Positions 1 through 8,550 are shown, counted from the first letter of the stretch. The stretch is 64,000 nucleotides of DNA from Pseudomonas tensinigenes (GCF_014268445.2 NZ_CP077089.1:1791501-1855500); one strand, 5' to 3'. Made by a program: numbers and translations. The notes: a model not told the origin generated them from the letters alone.

Positions 1-1
1 G

Positions 2-508
2 AAGGTGGTGATCCTCGGCCAGGACCCGTATCACGGCCCGGGCCAGGCCCACGGTTTGTGCTTCTCGGTGCAACCGGGCGTGCCGGCACCGCCGTCGCTG
101 GTCAACATCTATAAAGAGTTGAAACGCGACCTCAACATCGACATTCCCAATCACGGTTACCTGCAGAGCTGGGCCGATCAGGGCGTGTTGATGATCAACA
201 CGACCATGACCGTCGAGCGCGCCAACGCCAATGCGCACAAGGACAAGGGCTGGCAGTTCTTTACTGATCGAATCATTGAACTGGTCAGCGAGCGCCAGCC
301 GCATCTGGTGTTCATGCTCTGGGGCGCCCATGCGCAGAGCAAGCAGAAACTGATCGACGCGACCAAGCATCTGGTGCTGACGTCGGTGCATCCGTCGCCG
401 CTGTCGGCGTATCGCGGGTTTTTGGGGTGTGGGCACTTCAGCCGGACCAACAAGTTTCTCGAGCAGAATGGTGAAACGCCGATCGAGTGGCGTTTGCCGC
501 CGATTTGA
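2..508 (+). CDS. ung: Uracil-DNA glycosylase, 3' part (5' end outside window)
   Basis: This is the C-terminal part of a family 1 uracil-DNA glycosylase, which removes uracil from DNA as the first step of base excision repair. The visible 168 codons begin in frame at the window edge, inside the catalytic water-activating motif [13 protein letters not shown]. They continue to the leucine-loop motif [25 protein letters not shown] segment and stop at TGA. About 60 residues of the N-terminus lie upstream of the window, so the start cannot be judged. The reading frame is intact, and a REPIN follows the stop codon directly. Confidence 0.97.
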   Translation, partial: KVVILGQDPYHGPGQAHGLCFSVQPGVPAPPSLVNIYKELKRDLNIDIPNHGYLQSWADQGVLMINTTMTVERANANAHKDKGWQFFTDRIIELVSERQPHLVFMLWGAHAQSKQKLIDATKHLVLTSVHPSPLSAYRGFLGCGHFSRTNKFLEQNGETPIEWRLPPI

Positions 509-523
509 TGGGCTGCCGGCCCC

Positions 524-614
524 TTCGCGAGCAGGCTCGCTCCCACAGGGTTTTGAGGTGTACACATAATCTGTGGCACCCACAAGAACCTGTGGGAGCG
601 AGCCTGCTCGCGAA
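524..614. repeat. REPIN 1 (inverted pair of REP elements)
   Basis: Two REP sequences of 24 bp (core GAGCGAGCCTGCTCGCGA) lie in inverted orientation at 524-547 and 591-614, about 43 bp apart. The TTCGCGAG ends point outwards and the CCCACA tails face each other. The element lies between the convergent genes ung and the AbrB-type gene and could act as a bidirectional transcript end. It belongs to the most abundant repeat family in the window. Confidence 0.93.
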
Positions 615-629
615 AAGGGCGACGCGGTC

Positions 630-1664
630 TTACTCCGGATTACGGTTCCAGTACTTGAACAACGGCTCCGCCAGAAACAGCACAAACAACAACCGCATCA
701 CCTGCATCGCTGTCACCAGCGGCACCGACAATTGCAGGGTCTCCGCCGTCAGGCTCATCTCGGCAATCCCGCCGGGCATCATGCCCAGCGTCAGCGAACG
801 CAGATCCAGATGGGTCAACGCACTCAGCCCCAACGCTGCCAGTGTCGCGATCAACATGGTCAACGCCGTGCCGATCAACGTCCGCCCCATGAATGAAGGC
901 GCGCGGCGGAAAAACTGCCGGTTGAAGTGACAACCCAAACCGCTACCAATCAACCACTGACCAATCTGACTGCCACCATTGGGCAAACCAATGTGCAGAT
1001 CCCAGCCAATGCTCACCGCCGCACTCACCAGCAACGGCCCGAACAACCACGGATTGGGTTGGCGCAAACGCTGCCAGAGCCACGCAAGCAAACCGCCCGC
1101 CGGAAACAGAATCGCCAGCCAGCGCCAATCGACGCTGCCGGCATGAGAAATCGGATTGCCGTCGCCCAGCAGATATTTGAACGCTGCCGGTACACACAGC
1201 ACCACCACCAGCACCCGCAAACTTTGCCCTGCCGCGACATGGCTGAGCATCGCGCCATTACGCGCGCCAAGGTTGACCATCTCCCCGGAACCGCCGGGCA
1301 TGCTCGAGAAAAATGCCGTGGCGCGATCCTCACCGGTGCTGCGCATCAACCACACGCCGACCACCGCCGAGACACTGGTGACCAGCGCACCAAAGAAGAT
1401 CAAACCAAAATGACTGAGCACCTGCTCCATCACCACCGGGGTGAAGTGCAGGCCGATGCCGATGCCGACAATCCACTGGCCGCACTTGCGGCCGCCAGGG
1501 ATTTCCGTGAGTTGCCACGGGGTCAGGCAGCGCACGAGGATGATCGCCAGCAACGAGCCGACCATCCACGGCAGTGGCCAGCCGATCTGGCTGGCGAGGT
1601 AACCGCCGAGCAGACCGACCAGCGGGGTTCCCCACCAGGATTTCAGTGAGGCGCGATCAAACAT
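630..1664 (-). CDS. AbrB-family integral membrane protein
   Basis: A 344-residue polytopic membrane protein of the AbrB (COG3180) family, which consists of two internally duplicated membrane halves. The glycine-rich segments GGYLASQIGWPLPWMVGSLL near the N-terminus and LTLGMMPGGIAEMSLTAE near the C-terminus are the equivalent repeats, and SSMPGGSGEMVNLGAR lies at the end of the first half. The family has been called a regulator of aidB or an ammonia monooxygenase-related protein, but its biochemistry is unclear. Its start overlaps the end of tctA by 8 bp, so it is probably translated with the tricarboxylate transporter operon. Transport of a related compound is an inference from this context only. 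Confidence 0.85.
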   Translation of the reverse strand: MFDRASLKSWWGTPLVGLLGGYLASQIGWPLPWMVGSLLAIILVRCLTPWQLTEIPGGRKCGQWIVGIGIGLHFTPVVMEQVLSHFGLIFFGALVTSVSAVVGVWLMRSTGEDRATAFFSSMPGGSGEMVNLGARNGAMLSHVAAGQSLRVLVVVLCVPAAFKYLLGDGNPISHAGSVDWRWLAILFPAGGLLAWLWQRLRQPNPWLFGPLLVSAAVSIGWDLHIGLPNGGSQIGQWLIGSGLGCHFNRQFFRRAPSFMGRTLIGTALTMLIATLAALGLSALTHLDLRSLTLGMMPGGIAEMSLTAETLQLSVPLVTAMQVMRLLFVLFLAEPLFKYWNRNPE

Positions 1665-3171
1665 CGGCGATGGCGCGACGCGCGACCGAACGTTTGCGCC
1701 AGATGCGCAGCAGCGGCATCAGCAGCATGATCGCGGTCAGCACCCAGACACCGAAAGTGATCGGGCTCGACCAGAGGATTTCCAGCGCACCGTTGGAAAT
1801 CGACAGCGCCCGACGCAGGTTCTGCTCCATCAGACCACCGAGGATGAAGCCCAGCAGCACCGGCGACAACGGGAAGTCGAGCTTGCGCAGGATGTAACCG
1901 AAGATGCCGATACCGACCATCAGGAACAAGTCGAACGTGGTGGCGTGCACCGCGTAAACGCCGATCCCGGTGATGATCGCGATCACCGGCACCAGTGCCC
2001 AGTTCGGCACGGCAAGGATGCGGGTGAAGATGCGGATCATCGGGATGTTGAGGATCACCAGCATGATGTTGGCGATGAACAACGACGCGATCAGGCCCCA
2101 GACGATGTCGGGTTGTTGCTGGAACAGCAGCGGGCCCGGCGTGATGTTGTACAGCGACAGGGCGCCGATCATCACTGCCGTGGTGCCCGAACCTGGCACA
2201 CCCAGCGTCAGCATTGGCACCAGCGCACCGCAGGCCGAAGCACCGATGGCAGTTTCCGGCGCAGCGAGGCCACGGGCATCACCCTGACCGAATTTGCCAC
2301 TGGCACCGGCGATGCGTTTTTCGGTCATGTAGGCCACGGCACTGGCCAGCGTCGCACCAGCACCCGGCAATACGCCCATGATAAAACCGAGCAGGCCGCA
2401 ACGGATGTTCACCACGAACACCGACGACGCTTCCTTGAAGTTGAACATCATCCGCCCGGTGGCTTTCACCGCTTCCTGGCCGCGATGGGTTTTCTCCAGC
2501 AGCAACAGAATCTCGCTGACCGAGAACAGGCCCAGCACCAGCACGACGAATTGAATGCCGTCAGTCAGGTGAATGTTGTCGCCGGTGAAGCGGTAAACGC
2601 CGCTGTTGGCGTCGATGCCGACGCTCGACAGGAACAGACCGATCAACGCCGCGATAAAGGTCTTCAACGGTCGGTCACCGGCCATGCCGCCGAGACAGAC
2701 AATCGCAAACACCATCAGCACGAAGTATTCCGCCGGGCCGAAGGCAATCGCCCATTTCGCCAGCAGCGGCGCGAACAGGACCATGCCGCAGGTGGCGATA
2801 AACGCGCCGATAAACGAACTCCACGCCGACAGCGACAGAGCCACACCGGCCAGACCTTTGCGGGCCATCGGGTAACCGTCGAGGGTGGTCATCACGGTCG
2901 ATGCTTCGCCGGGAATGTTCAGCAGGATCGAACTGATCCGGCCGCCGTATTCGCAACCCAGATACACCGCTGCCAGCAGGATCAATGCCGACTCTGGCGG
3001 CAGGCCGAGGGCGAAAGCGATCGGGATCAGCAAGGCCACGCCATTGATCGGGCCAAGGCCCGGCAGCAGGCCGACGACGGTGCCGATCAGTGTGCCGGTC
3101 AGGGCCGTGACCAGGTTGTACGGGCTCAGCGCGACGCCGAAGCCTTGACCCAAATAACCGAGGGTATCCAT
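1657..3171 (-). CDS. tctA: Tripartite tricarboxylate transporter large permease TctA
   Basis: The 504-residue large membrane subunit of a TTT-family transporter, expected to span the inner membrane about 12 times and move citrate-like tricarboxylates with TctB and the binding protein TctC. Two family signatures are visible: GLLPGLGPINGVALLIP near residue 35-50 and GVLPGAGATLASAVAY in the second half, which are the repeated Pro-Gly-X-Gly motifs of TctA. The start MDTLGYLGQG at 3171 was chosen over an in-frame start ten codons upstream because it lies directly behind the tctB stop codon, as expected for coupled translation. Length is normal for the family (about 500). Confidence 0.96.
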   Translation of the reverse strand: MDTLGYLGQGFGVALSPYNLVTALTGTLIGTVVGLLPGLGPINGVALLIPIAFALGLPPESALILLAAVYLGCEYGGRISSILLNIPGEASTVMTTLDGYPMARKGLAGVALSLSAWSSFIGAFIATCGMVLFAPLLAKWAIAFGPAEYFVLMVFAIVCLGGMAGDRPLKTFIAALIGLFLSSVGIDANSGVYRFTGDNIHLTDGIQFVVLVLGLFSVSEILLLLEKTHRGQEAVKATGRMMFNFKEASSVFVVNIRCGLLGFIMGVLPGAGATLASAVAYMTEKRIAGASGKFGQGDARGLAAPETAIGASACGALVPMLTLGVPGSGTTAVMIGALSLYNITPGPLLFQQQPDIVWGLIASLFIANIMLVILNIPMIRIFTRILAVPNWALVPVIAIITGIGVYAVHATTFDLFLMVGIGIFGYILRKLDFPLSPVLLGFILGGLMEQNLRRALSISNGALEILWSSPITFGVWVLTAIMLLMPLLRIWRKRSVARRAIADV

Positions 3172-3172
3172 A

Positions 3173-3631
3173 TCAGTTCTCCAGCACGTCGAGCAGGCCA
3201 AGGGGCAGCGGAACGTCCATCACACGGTCGAACAACAGGTATAGACCGATGGCCATCAGCGTGGTCACCACGATGCTCGGCATCCAGCGACCGCCATACA
3301 GGCGCGCCATCGGAATGCCGATGAGGATGCTGCTGAGGATGAAACCCAGCGGTTCGAACAGACCGGCGAACACCAGCAGCAGTGCGACGCAAATGGCGAT
3401 CTTGGTCAGGGTTTCGCGATCCAGTGGCGGCTCGTCGTCGCTGTGTTTGATCGGCGCCGGGCGGAACACCATGTACAGCAGCGCCGCGCCCATCAGGCCG
3501 AGCATCAGCAGGGGGAAGGCGCGCGGGCCGACCGGTTCGTAGGAAAAGGCCGCTTGGTACGGCCACGCCATCAATGCCAGGCCGGCGCAAGCCAGCAACA
3601 GCACGGAGGCGAAAATGCGTTGAATAAGCAT
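3173..3631 (-). CDS. tctB: Tripartite tricarboxylate transporter small permease TctB
   Basis: A 152-residue protein with about four hydrophobic segments, matching the small membrane subunit TctB in size, position and topology. TctB proteins are poorly conserved, so the call rests mainly on its place between tctC and tctA. The start MLIQRIFASV at 3631 follows a GGAGC ribosome binding site six bases upstream. A longer in-frame start lies within that leader and is less likely. One base separates its stop from the tctA start. Confidence 0.93.
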   Translation of the reverse strand: MLIQRIFASVLLLACAGLALMAWPYQAAFSYEPVGPRAFPLLMLGLMGAALLYMVFRPAPIKHSDDEPPLDRETLTKIAICVALLLVFAGLFEPLGFILSSILIGIPMARLYGGRWMPSIVVTTLMAIGLYLLFDRVMDVPLPLGLLDVLEN

Positions 3632-3687
3632 GGGAGCTCCTGTGCCGCGTCCCCGCAACCGGGAACGCAGCCGCTAGACAGAGGCGA

Positions 3688-4665
3688 TCACTGGATCAGG
3701 CCGAACTCTTTGGCCAGCACTTTGTAGTCCGCGACTTGCTTCTTCACGTAGGTGTCGAGTTCCGGGCCGGTCATGGCGAAGGGGAACAGTTCACGCTGGT
3801 CGCGCAGCGTGGCGAACTCGTCGGAGGCCAGCAGTTTGTCGAACGAGTCTTTCCACCAGGCGTAGTCTTCGTCGCTGACTTTTGGCCCGAGGTAGAAGCC
3901 GCGCACTACTGGCCAGACAATGTCGTAGCCTTGCTCGCGAGCGGTCGGGATGTCTTTCATTTCCGGCTCGTCGAGACGCTTGTCGGCGAACACCGCGAGC
4001 AGGCGCATGTCGCCGCTCTGGATGTGCGGCATGGAGTCGGAGATGTCGGTGCTGCCGACCTGAATGTGGCCGCCGAGCAGGGCCGTGGCGATTTCGCCGC
4101 CACCTTCGAGCGCCACGTAACGCAGGTCGCGCGGGTTGATCCCGGCAGCCTTGGCGATCAGTGCGGTTTGCATCCAGTCCTGGCTGCCAACGGTGCCGCC
4201 GGAACCGATCACCACCGAGCTTGGATCTTTCTTCAGTGCCTGAACGAGATCGTCGAGGGTCTTGTAAGGCGAATCGCTTTTCACCGCGATGGCGCCGTAG
4301 CTGGTGCCGACCGCTGCGAGCCAGCGCACGTTGGTTTCATCGAAACGACCGAACTTGCCCTGGGCCAGGTTCAACAGCGAACCGCTCGACCACGCCACCA
4401 GCGTGCCGGCATCCGCCGGACGTTGCGCGACCACGGCGTTGTAGGCCACCGCGCCGACACCGCCGGGCATGTAGGTCACGCGCATCGGTTTGCTCAGCAG
4501 TTTCTGGTTGACCAGTGCGCTCTGCACCAGTTTGCAGGTCAGGTCGAAACCACCGCCGGGGGAGGCCGGGGCGATACATTCCGGACGTTTCGGTTCGGCC
4601 ATCAGTTGGCCGGCAAACAGGATGCAACTGGCGGCCAGTGCAACTTTACGCAGTGACAGGTTCAT
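3688..4665 (-). CDS. tctC: Periplasmic tricarboxylate-binding protein TctC
   Basis: A 325-residue Bug/TctC-family periplasmic solute receptor. It has a signal peptide (MNLSLRKVALAASCILFAG, cleavage near QLMA|EP). The mature part contains the family segment ECIAPASPGGGFDLTCKL, where the P-x-GGG-D loop binds the carboxylate through bridging waters, and the VIGSGGTVGSQDW region. Start at 4665 is supported by GGAGA just upstream. It is the first transporter gene after the porin and probably delivers citrate, cis-aconitate or a relative to TctAB. Substrate is inferred from the neighbouring OpdH-like porin and TctDE. Confidence 0.95.
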   Translation of the reverse strand: MNLSLRKVALAASCILFAGQLMAEPKRPECIAPASPGGGFDLTCKLVQSALVNQKLLSKPMRVTYMPGGVGAVAYNAVVAQRPADAGTLVAWSSGSLLNLAQGKFGRFDETNVRWLAAVGTSYGAIAVKSDSPYKTLDDLVQALKKDPSSVVIGSGGTVGSQDWMQTALIAKAAGINPRDLRYVALEGGGEIATALLGGHIQVGSTDISDSMPHIQSGDMRLLAVFADKRLDEPEMKDIPTAREQGYDIVWPVVRGFYLGPKVSDEDYAWWKDSFDKLLASDEFATLRDQRELFPFAMTGPELDTYVKKQVADYKVLAKEFGLIQ

Positions 4666-4718
4666 TCGATTCTCCACGGGCATTGTTGTTATTCGACGTG
4701 TTTTTCACTTACGGGCAT

Positions 4719-6011
4719 TTACCAAAGGGCAACGCTGTAGCTCACCAGCAAACGCACTTCGTCTGCATCGCGAGCCGAGTAGTTGGAGCGGTAAGTGGCA
4801 TTACGCAAACGCACGGCGACATCCTTCAAGGCGCCGCTTTGTACTACATATTTGATCTCGGTGTTGCGCTCCCACTCTTTGCCTTCTTCACCGTTCTTGA
4901 GCTTGATGTTGTCACCGCTCAAGTAGCGGCTCATGAAACTCAGGCCAGGAATGCCGAGCTTGGCGAAGTCGAAGTCATAGCGAGCCTGCCAGGAGCGCTC
5001 TTCAGCGCCGGCAAAATCGTTGATCTGCACGAAGTTGACCAGATACGGGTCGCTGCCATCGACGTAAGGGAAAGCGCTGTCGCCAGACATGTGCTGATAA
5101 CCGGCGCTGAACTTGTGGCCGCTCAGGGCATAGCTGACCAGACCGTTGAGCGAGCGGTTGTCGATCTCGCCGCCACGGGCTGCGCCTTGGTCATCGCTGA
5201 CGGCGAAACGCAGATCGGTTGCAAACGTGCCGGGGCCCATCGGCCGCGAAGCAACGAGGCCGAAGAAGTGCTGGTTATAGACTTCGTCGAGTTGGGCGAA
5301 GTGGTAACTGCCGGTGATCTTGTCGGTGAACTTGTAGTCCACGCCGCCAAAGTCGAAGTGTTTGCCAGCGGCGGTGCCGGCAAAACGGCTGTTCTTGTTG
5401 TTGAGGGCGATGTCCTCGAAATCGGTGCTGTCGCGATCCTTGGCTTTTTCCAGTCGACCACCGGTGAAGGTCAGGTTCTTGATCTCTTTGGAGGTCAGCA
5501 AGCCACCTTCAAAGGTCTGCGGCAGGATGCGCCCGTCGTTCGGTTTGAGAATCGGCAGTTCAGGAATCAGGCTGCCGATTTTAAGTTCGGTGGCGGAGAT
5601 TTTAACTTTGCCGGTCAGGCCGACTTTCGAGTATTCATCCGCCGCGCGCCCATCATCGTGGGTCGGCAGCAGGCCAGTGCCGGTGCGGTCCGGGCTCGAA
5701 TCCAGTTTTACCCCAAGCATGCCCAGCGCATCGACACCGAACCCCACGGTGCCGTCGGTGTAACCCGATTGCAGATTGAGCATGAAACCCTGGGCCCATT
5801 CGTCACGCTTGGATTGCTGGGCGCTGGTGCCATCGCGAAAGTCGCGGTTGAAATACATGTTGCGGGTTTCGAAGGTGGCGCTGCTGTCTTCAATGAAGTC
5901 GGCAAAACTCAACGGCGAAAAACCGGCGAGAGCGGCGGCACTGACGAGGGCGGTGTGGCTGAAACGGGAAGGGCGAACAGGCGTGGACGCCTGAGGCTGC
6001 ATGGACGGCAT
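4719..6011 (-). CDS. opdH: OprD-family outer membrane porin (OpdH-like)
   Basis: A 430-residue OprD-family substrate-specific porin. It has a signal peptide ending near FSPLSFA, then the family N-terminus DFIEDSSATFETRNMYFNRD, many alternating aromatic beta-strand segments (for example YQHMSGDSAFPYVDGS and WQARYDFDFAKLGIPG), and an aromatic C-terminal residue (VSYSVALW) as a BAM signal. In P. aeruginosa the OprD paralogue next to tctCBA is OpdH, involved in cis-aconitate/tricarboxylate uptake. The same arrangement here supports the name. A CGGAG site lies nine bases before the start at 6011. The 5' leader carries a strong ARN-repeat motif. Confidence 0.9.
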   Translation of the reverse strand: MPSMQPQASTPVRPSRFSHTALVSAAALAGFSPLSFADFIEDSSATFETRNMYFNRDFRDGTSAQQSKRDEWAQGFMLNLQSGYTDGTVGFGVDALGMLGVKLDSSPDRTGTGLLPTHDDGRAADEYSKVGLTGKVKISATELKIGSLIPELPILKPNDGRILPQTFEGGLLTSKEIKNLTFTGGRLEKAKDRDSTDFEDIALNNKNSRFAGTAAGKHFDFGGVDYKFTDKITGSYHFAQLDEVYNQHFFGLVASRPMGPGTFATDLRFAVSDDQGAARGGEIDNRSLNGLVSYALSGHKFSAGYQHMSGDSAFPYVDGSDPYLVNFVQINDFAGAEERSWQARYDFDFAKLGIPGLSFMSRYLSGDNIKLKNGEEGKEWERNTEIKYVVQSGALKDVAVRLRNATYRSNYSARDADEVRLLVSYSVALW

Positions 6012-6025
6012 GCGGGTGTACTCCG

Positions 6026-6040
6026 TTTATTGTTCTTATT
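6026..6040 (-). promoter_or_regulatory. Probable Crc/Hfq catabolite-repression target in the opdH leader
   Basis: On the minus strand, 15-29 bases before the opdH ATG, the sequence reads AATAAGAACAATAAA, five consecutive A-R-N triplets. It contains the consensus AANAANAA twice (AAGAACAA and AACAATAA). In Pseudomonas, Hfq with Crc binds such CA motifs near the start codon and blocks translation when preferred carbon sources are present. The motif abuts the ribosome binding site. Binding itself is inferred. Confidence 0.65.
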
Positions 6041-6126
6041 GGTCGAAAACGCTTCGAGGCGTTTTTCGTTGCGCTGAGTGGCATCAGCGACGGCAGTCGG
6101 AACTGTCCGTGGGCCGACTGTAACCA

Positions 6127-6159
6127 GCTAACCTTTCGCTAACCTTTCAGCAGACTTTC
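6127..6159. promoter_or_regulatory. Tandem 11-bp direct repeats, possible TctD operator
   Basis: GCTAACCTTTC occurs at 6127-6137 and again, head to tail, at 6138-6148. A degenerate third copy (AGCAGACTTTC) follows at 6149-6159. Tandem direct repeats with an 11-bp, one-helical-turn period are the usual operator form for OmpR/PhoB-type regulators such as TctD. The site lies between the divergent opdH and tctD starts. Assignment to TctD is inferred from context. Confidence 0.55.
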
Positions 6160-6247
6160 AAGGTTTTCGGGCTTCACAGCGGCGGTTGCGGCTGTAAACT
6201 CCGCGGCAAAGCGTGGCGTCGGCCATCCCTGAACGAGGTAAAAATCC

Positions 6248-6919
6248 ATGCGTGTCCTGCTCGTCGAAGACCATCTGCAACTGGCCGAAAGTGTCGCTCA
6301 GGCGCTCAAAAGCACCGGTCTGACCGTGGATGTCTTGCACGATGGCGTGGCCGCCGATCTGGCGCTGGGCAGTGAGGAATACGCCGTGGCGATCCTTGAT
6401 GTCGGCCTGCCGCGCATGGACGGTTTCGAGGTGCTCGCGCGGTTGCGCGCACGTGGGAAAAATCTGCCGGTGCTGATGCTCACCGCGCGCAGTGATGTGA
6501 AGGATCGTGTCCATGGCCTCAATCTGGGTGCCGACGATTACCTCGCCAAACCGTTCGAACTGACTGAACTGGAAGCGCGGGTCAAAGCCTTGCTGCGCCG
6601 TAGTGTGCTCGGTGGCGAACGCCAGCAGCGCTGCGGCGTGCTGGCCTACGACCTCGACACCCGGCGCTTCACCCTTGGCGAAGATTTGCTGACCCTGACG
6701 TCGCGAGAACAAGCGGTGCTGGAAGCACTGATCGCCCGGCCAGGTCGGGTCATGAGCAAGGAGCAATTGGCCGCACAGGTGTTCGGTCTCGACGAAGAGG
6801 CCAGCCCCGATGCCATCGAGATCTACGTCCATCGCTTGCGCAAGAAGCTCGACGGTCAACCGGTAGCGATCGTGACCTTCCGCGGCCTCGGTTACCTGCT
6901 GGAAAGCCGCGATGCATAA
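6248..6919 (+). CDS. tctD: OmpR-type response regulator TctD
   Basis: A 223-residue two-component response regulator. The N-terminal receiver domain has the acidic pocket VEDH, phospho-acceptor Asp51 in AILDVGLPRMDG, the Thr in LMLTAR and the Lys in YLAKPFE. The C-terminal winged helix (about residues 125-220) ends in IEIYVHRLRKKLDG, typical of OmpR/PhoB members. It overlaps the sensor gene by 8 bp and is divergent from opdH-tctCBA, the arrangement of TctDE in other Pseudomonas. Its likely target is the divergent operon. An AACGAGGTAAAAATCC leader provides the ribosome binding site. Confidence 0.93.
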   Translation: MRVLLVEDHLQLAESVAQALKSTGLTVDVLHDGVAADLALGSEEYAVAILDVGLPRMDGFEVLARLRARGKNLPVLMLTARSDVKDRVHGLNLGADDYLAKPFELTELEARVKALLRRSVLGGERQQRCGVLAYDLDTRRFTLGEDLLTLTSREQAVLEALIARPGRVMSKEQLAAQVFGLDEEASPDAIEIYVHRLRKKLDGQPVAIVTFRGLGYLLESRDA

Positions 6920-8297
6920 GCCCAGCAGCCTGCGCTGGCGCTTGTTGTGGAACCTCGCGTTGTTGCTGGTGGTGTTGATGCTCGCCAGCGGATTGAGCGC
7001 GTACTGGAACGGTCGCGAAGCCGCCGACACCGCGTACGATCGTACGTTGCTGGCCTCGGCGCGGACCATCGCGGCGGGTCTGTCGCAACGTGACGGCACA
7101 CTGAGCGCCGATGTGCCTTACGTCGCACTCGATACCTTCGCTTATGACAGCGCGGGGCGGATCTACTATCAGGTCAATGACATCCATCAGAAGCTGATTT
7201 CCGGCTATGAAAACTTGCCCGGGCCGCCGCCGGGGACGCCGCGCACGGACAGCTATCCCGCGCTGGCGCGCTTCTACAACGCCACGTACAAAGGGCAAAA
7301 CGTGCGCGTGGTCAGCCTGCTGAAAGCGGTGACCGAACCGAACATGAACGGTATGGCGGAAATCCGCGTCGCCGAAACCGACGAGGCACGGGTGAGCATG
7401 GCGCGCAGTCTGGCCGCCGATACCTTGCTGCGATTGGGCATGCTGGCGATCGGCGCGTTGTTGCTGGTCTGGTTTGCGGTCAGTGCGGCACTGCGCCCAT
7501 TGGAGCGTTTACGCACGGCGGTGGAAGAGCGTCAGCCCGACGACTTGCGCCCGCTGCCATTGGTTGAAGTGCAGCATGAGCTGTGGCCTTTGGTGCGCGG
7601 GCTTAATCATTTCACCGAGCGCTTGCGTGGTCAGTTCGAACGGCAGGCGCAGTTCATCGCCGATGCGGCCCATGAGTTGCGCACGCCATTGGCGGCGCTG
7701 AAGGCGCGGCTTGAACTGGGCCTGCGTTCGAACGAACCCGAGACGTGGCGCACGACATTGGAATCCTCGGCGCAAAGCACTGATCGCCTGACCCATCTGG
7801 CCAATCAGTTGTTGTCGCTGGCGCGCGTCGAAAACGGTGCCCGGGCGATTGCCGAGGGCGGTGCGCAGTTGCTCGATCTGAGCCAGTTGGCCCGGGAATT
7901 GGGCATGGCCATGGCGCCGTTGGCGCACAAGCGCGGGGTGGCGCTGGCGCTGGAGGCGGACGAACCCGTCTGGTTACGCGGTGAGCCGACGTTGTTGAAT
8001 GAGTTGCTGAGCAATCTGGTGGACAACGCTTTGGCGCATACGCCACCGGGCGGTAACGTCATTTTGCGCGTGACCGCGCCGGCGGTGCTTGAGGTAGAAG
8101 ATGATGGGCCGGGCATTCCGCTGGAGGATCGCGATCGCGTGTTCGAGCGGTTCTACCGACGTAATCAGCAGGTGGCAGGTTCAGGGTTGGGGCTGGCGAT
8201 TGTCGGCGAGATCTGCCGGGCGCATCTGGCCCAGATCACTTTGCACGATGGCGAGCAGGCGGGGTTGAAGGTGCGGGTCAGTTTTATCGCCGGGTGA
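6912..8297 (+). CDS. tctE: Sensor histidine kinase TctE
   Basis: A 461-residue membrane sensor kinase. It has one transmembrane helix near residues 12-32, a periplasmic sensor region to about 165, a second helix around 170-190 (LLRLGMLAIGALLLVWFAV), then HAMP, a DHp domain with phospho-accepting His254 in DAAHELRTPLAALK, and a complete ATPase domain with N box NLVDNALAHTPPGG, G1 box VEDDGPGIP and G2 box GSGLGLAI. It probably senses extracytoplasmic tricarboxylates and phosphorylates TctD. The gene is followed by an unusual expanded REPIN. Confidence 0.93.
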   Translation: MHKPSSLRWRLLWNLALLLVVLMLASGLSAYWNGREAADTAYDRTLLASARTIAAGLSQRDGTLSADVPYVALDTFAYDSAGRIYYQVNDIHQKLISGYENLPGPPPGTPRTDSYPALARFYNATYKGQNVRVVSLLKAVTEPNMNGMAEIRVAETDEARVSMARSLAADTLLRLGMLAIGALLLVWFAVSAALRPLERLRTAVEERQPDDLRPLPLVEVQHELWPLVRGLNHFTERLRGQFERQAQFIADAAHELRTPLAALKARLELGLRSNEPETWRTTLESSAQSTDRLTHLANQLLSLARVENGARAIAEGGAQLLDLSQLARELGMAMAPLAHKRGVALALEADEPVWLRGEPTLLNELLSNLVDNALAHTPPGGNVILRVTAPAVLEVEDDGPGIPLEDRDRVFERFYRRNQQVAGSGLGLAIVGEICRAHLAQITLHDGEQAGLKVRVSFIAG

Positions 8298-8319
8298 TTG
8301 TGGTGGTTTTGCTGGCCCC

Positions 8320-8550
8320 TTCGCGAGCAGGCTCGCTCCCACAGGGGGAATGCATTTCAATGTGTGAATCAGCTGTGCCCCCACAGGGGAATGCATTTCA
8401 ATGTGTGAATCAGCTGTGCTCCCACAGGGGGAATGCATTTCAATGTGTGAATCAGCTGTGCTCCCACAGGGGGAATGCATTTCAATGTGTGAATCAGCTG
8501 TGCTCCCACAGGGGAATGCATTTCATTGTGGGAGCGAGCCTGCTCGCGAA
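8320..8550. repeat. REPIN 2 with spacer expanded into a 42-bp tandem array
   Basis: The outer REPs are at 8320-8343 and 8527-8550 in inverted orientation. The spacer between them is not the usual 18-50 bp. It holds repeated units beginning CCCACAGGGG at 8338, 8380, 8421, 8463 and 8505 (periods 42, 41, 42, 42), giving four full copies and a partial fifth. Each unit carries the CTCCCACA tail of a REP plus GAATGCATTTCAATGTG. The spacer of REPIN 9 at 57596 is a close single-unit version. The array lies between the convergent genes tctE and the HDOD gene. Confidence 0.93.

Noticed and set aside
4515..6077. 520-codon open frame on the plus strand over opdH and tctC
   Set aside because: It lies antisense to two clear genes in their codon-position shadow, has no family features, and is a product of high GC content.
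8338..8530. 42-bp repeats as a CRISPR array
   Set aside because: The units are directly contiguous with no variable spacers. No cas gene is near. The ends are REP elements.
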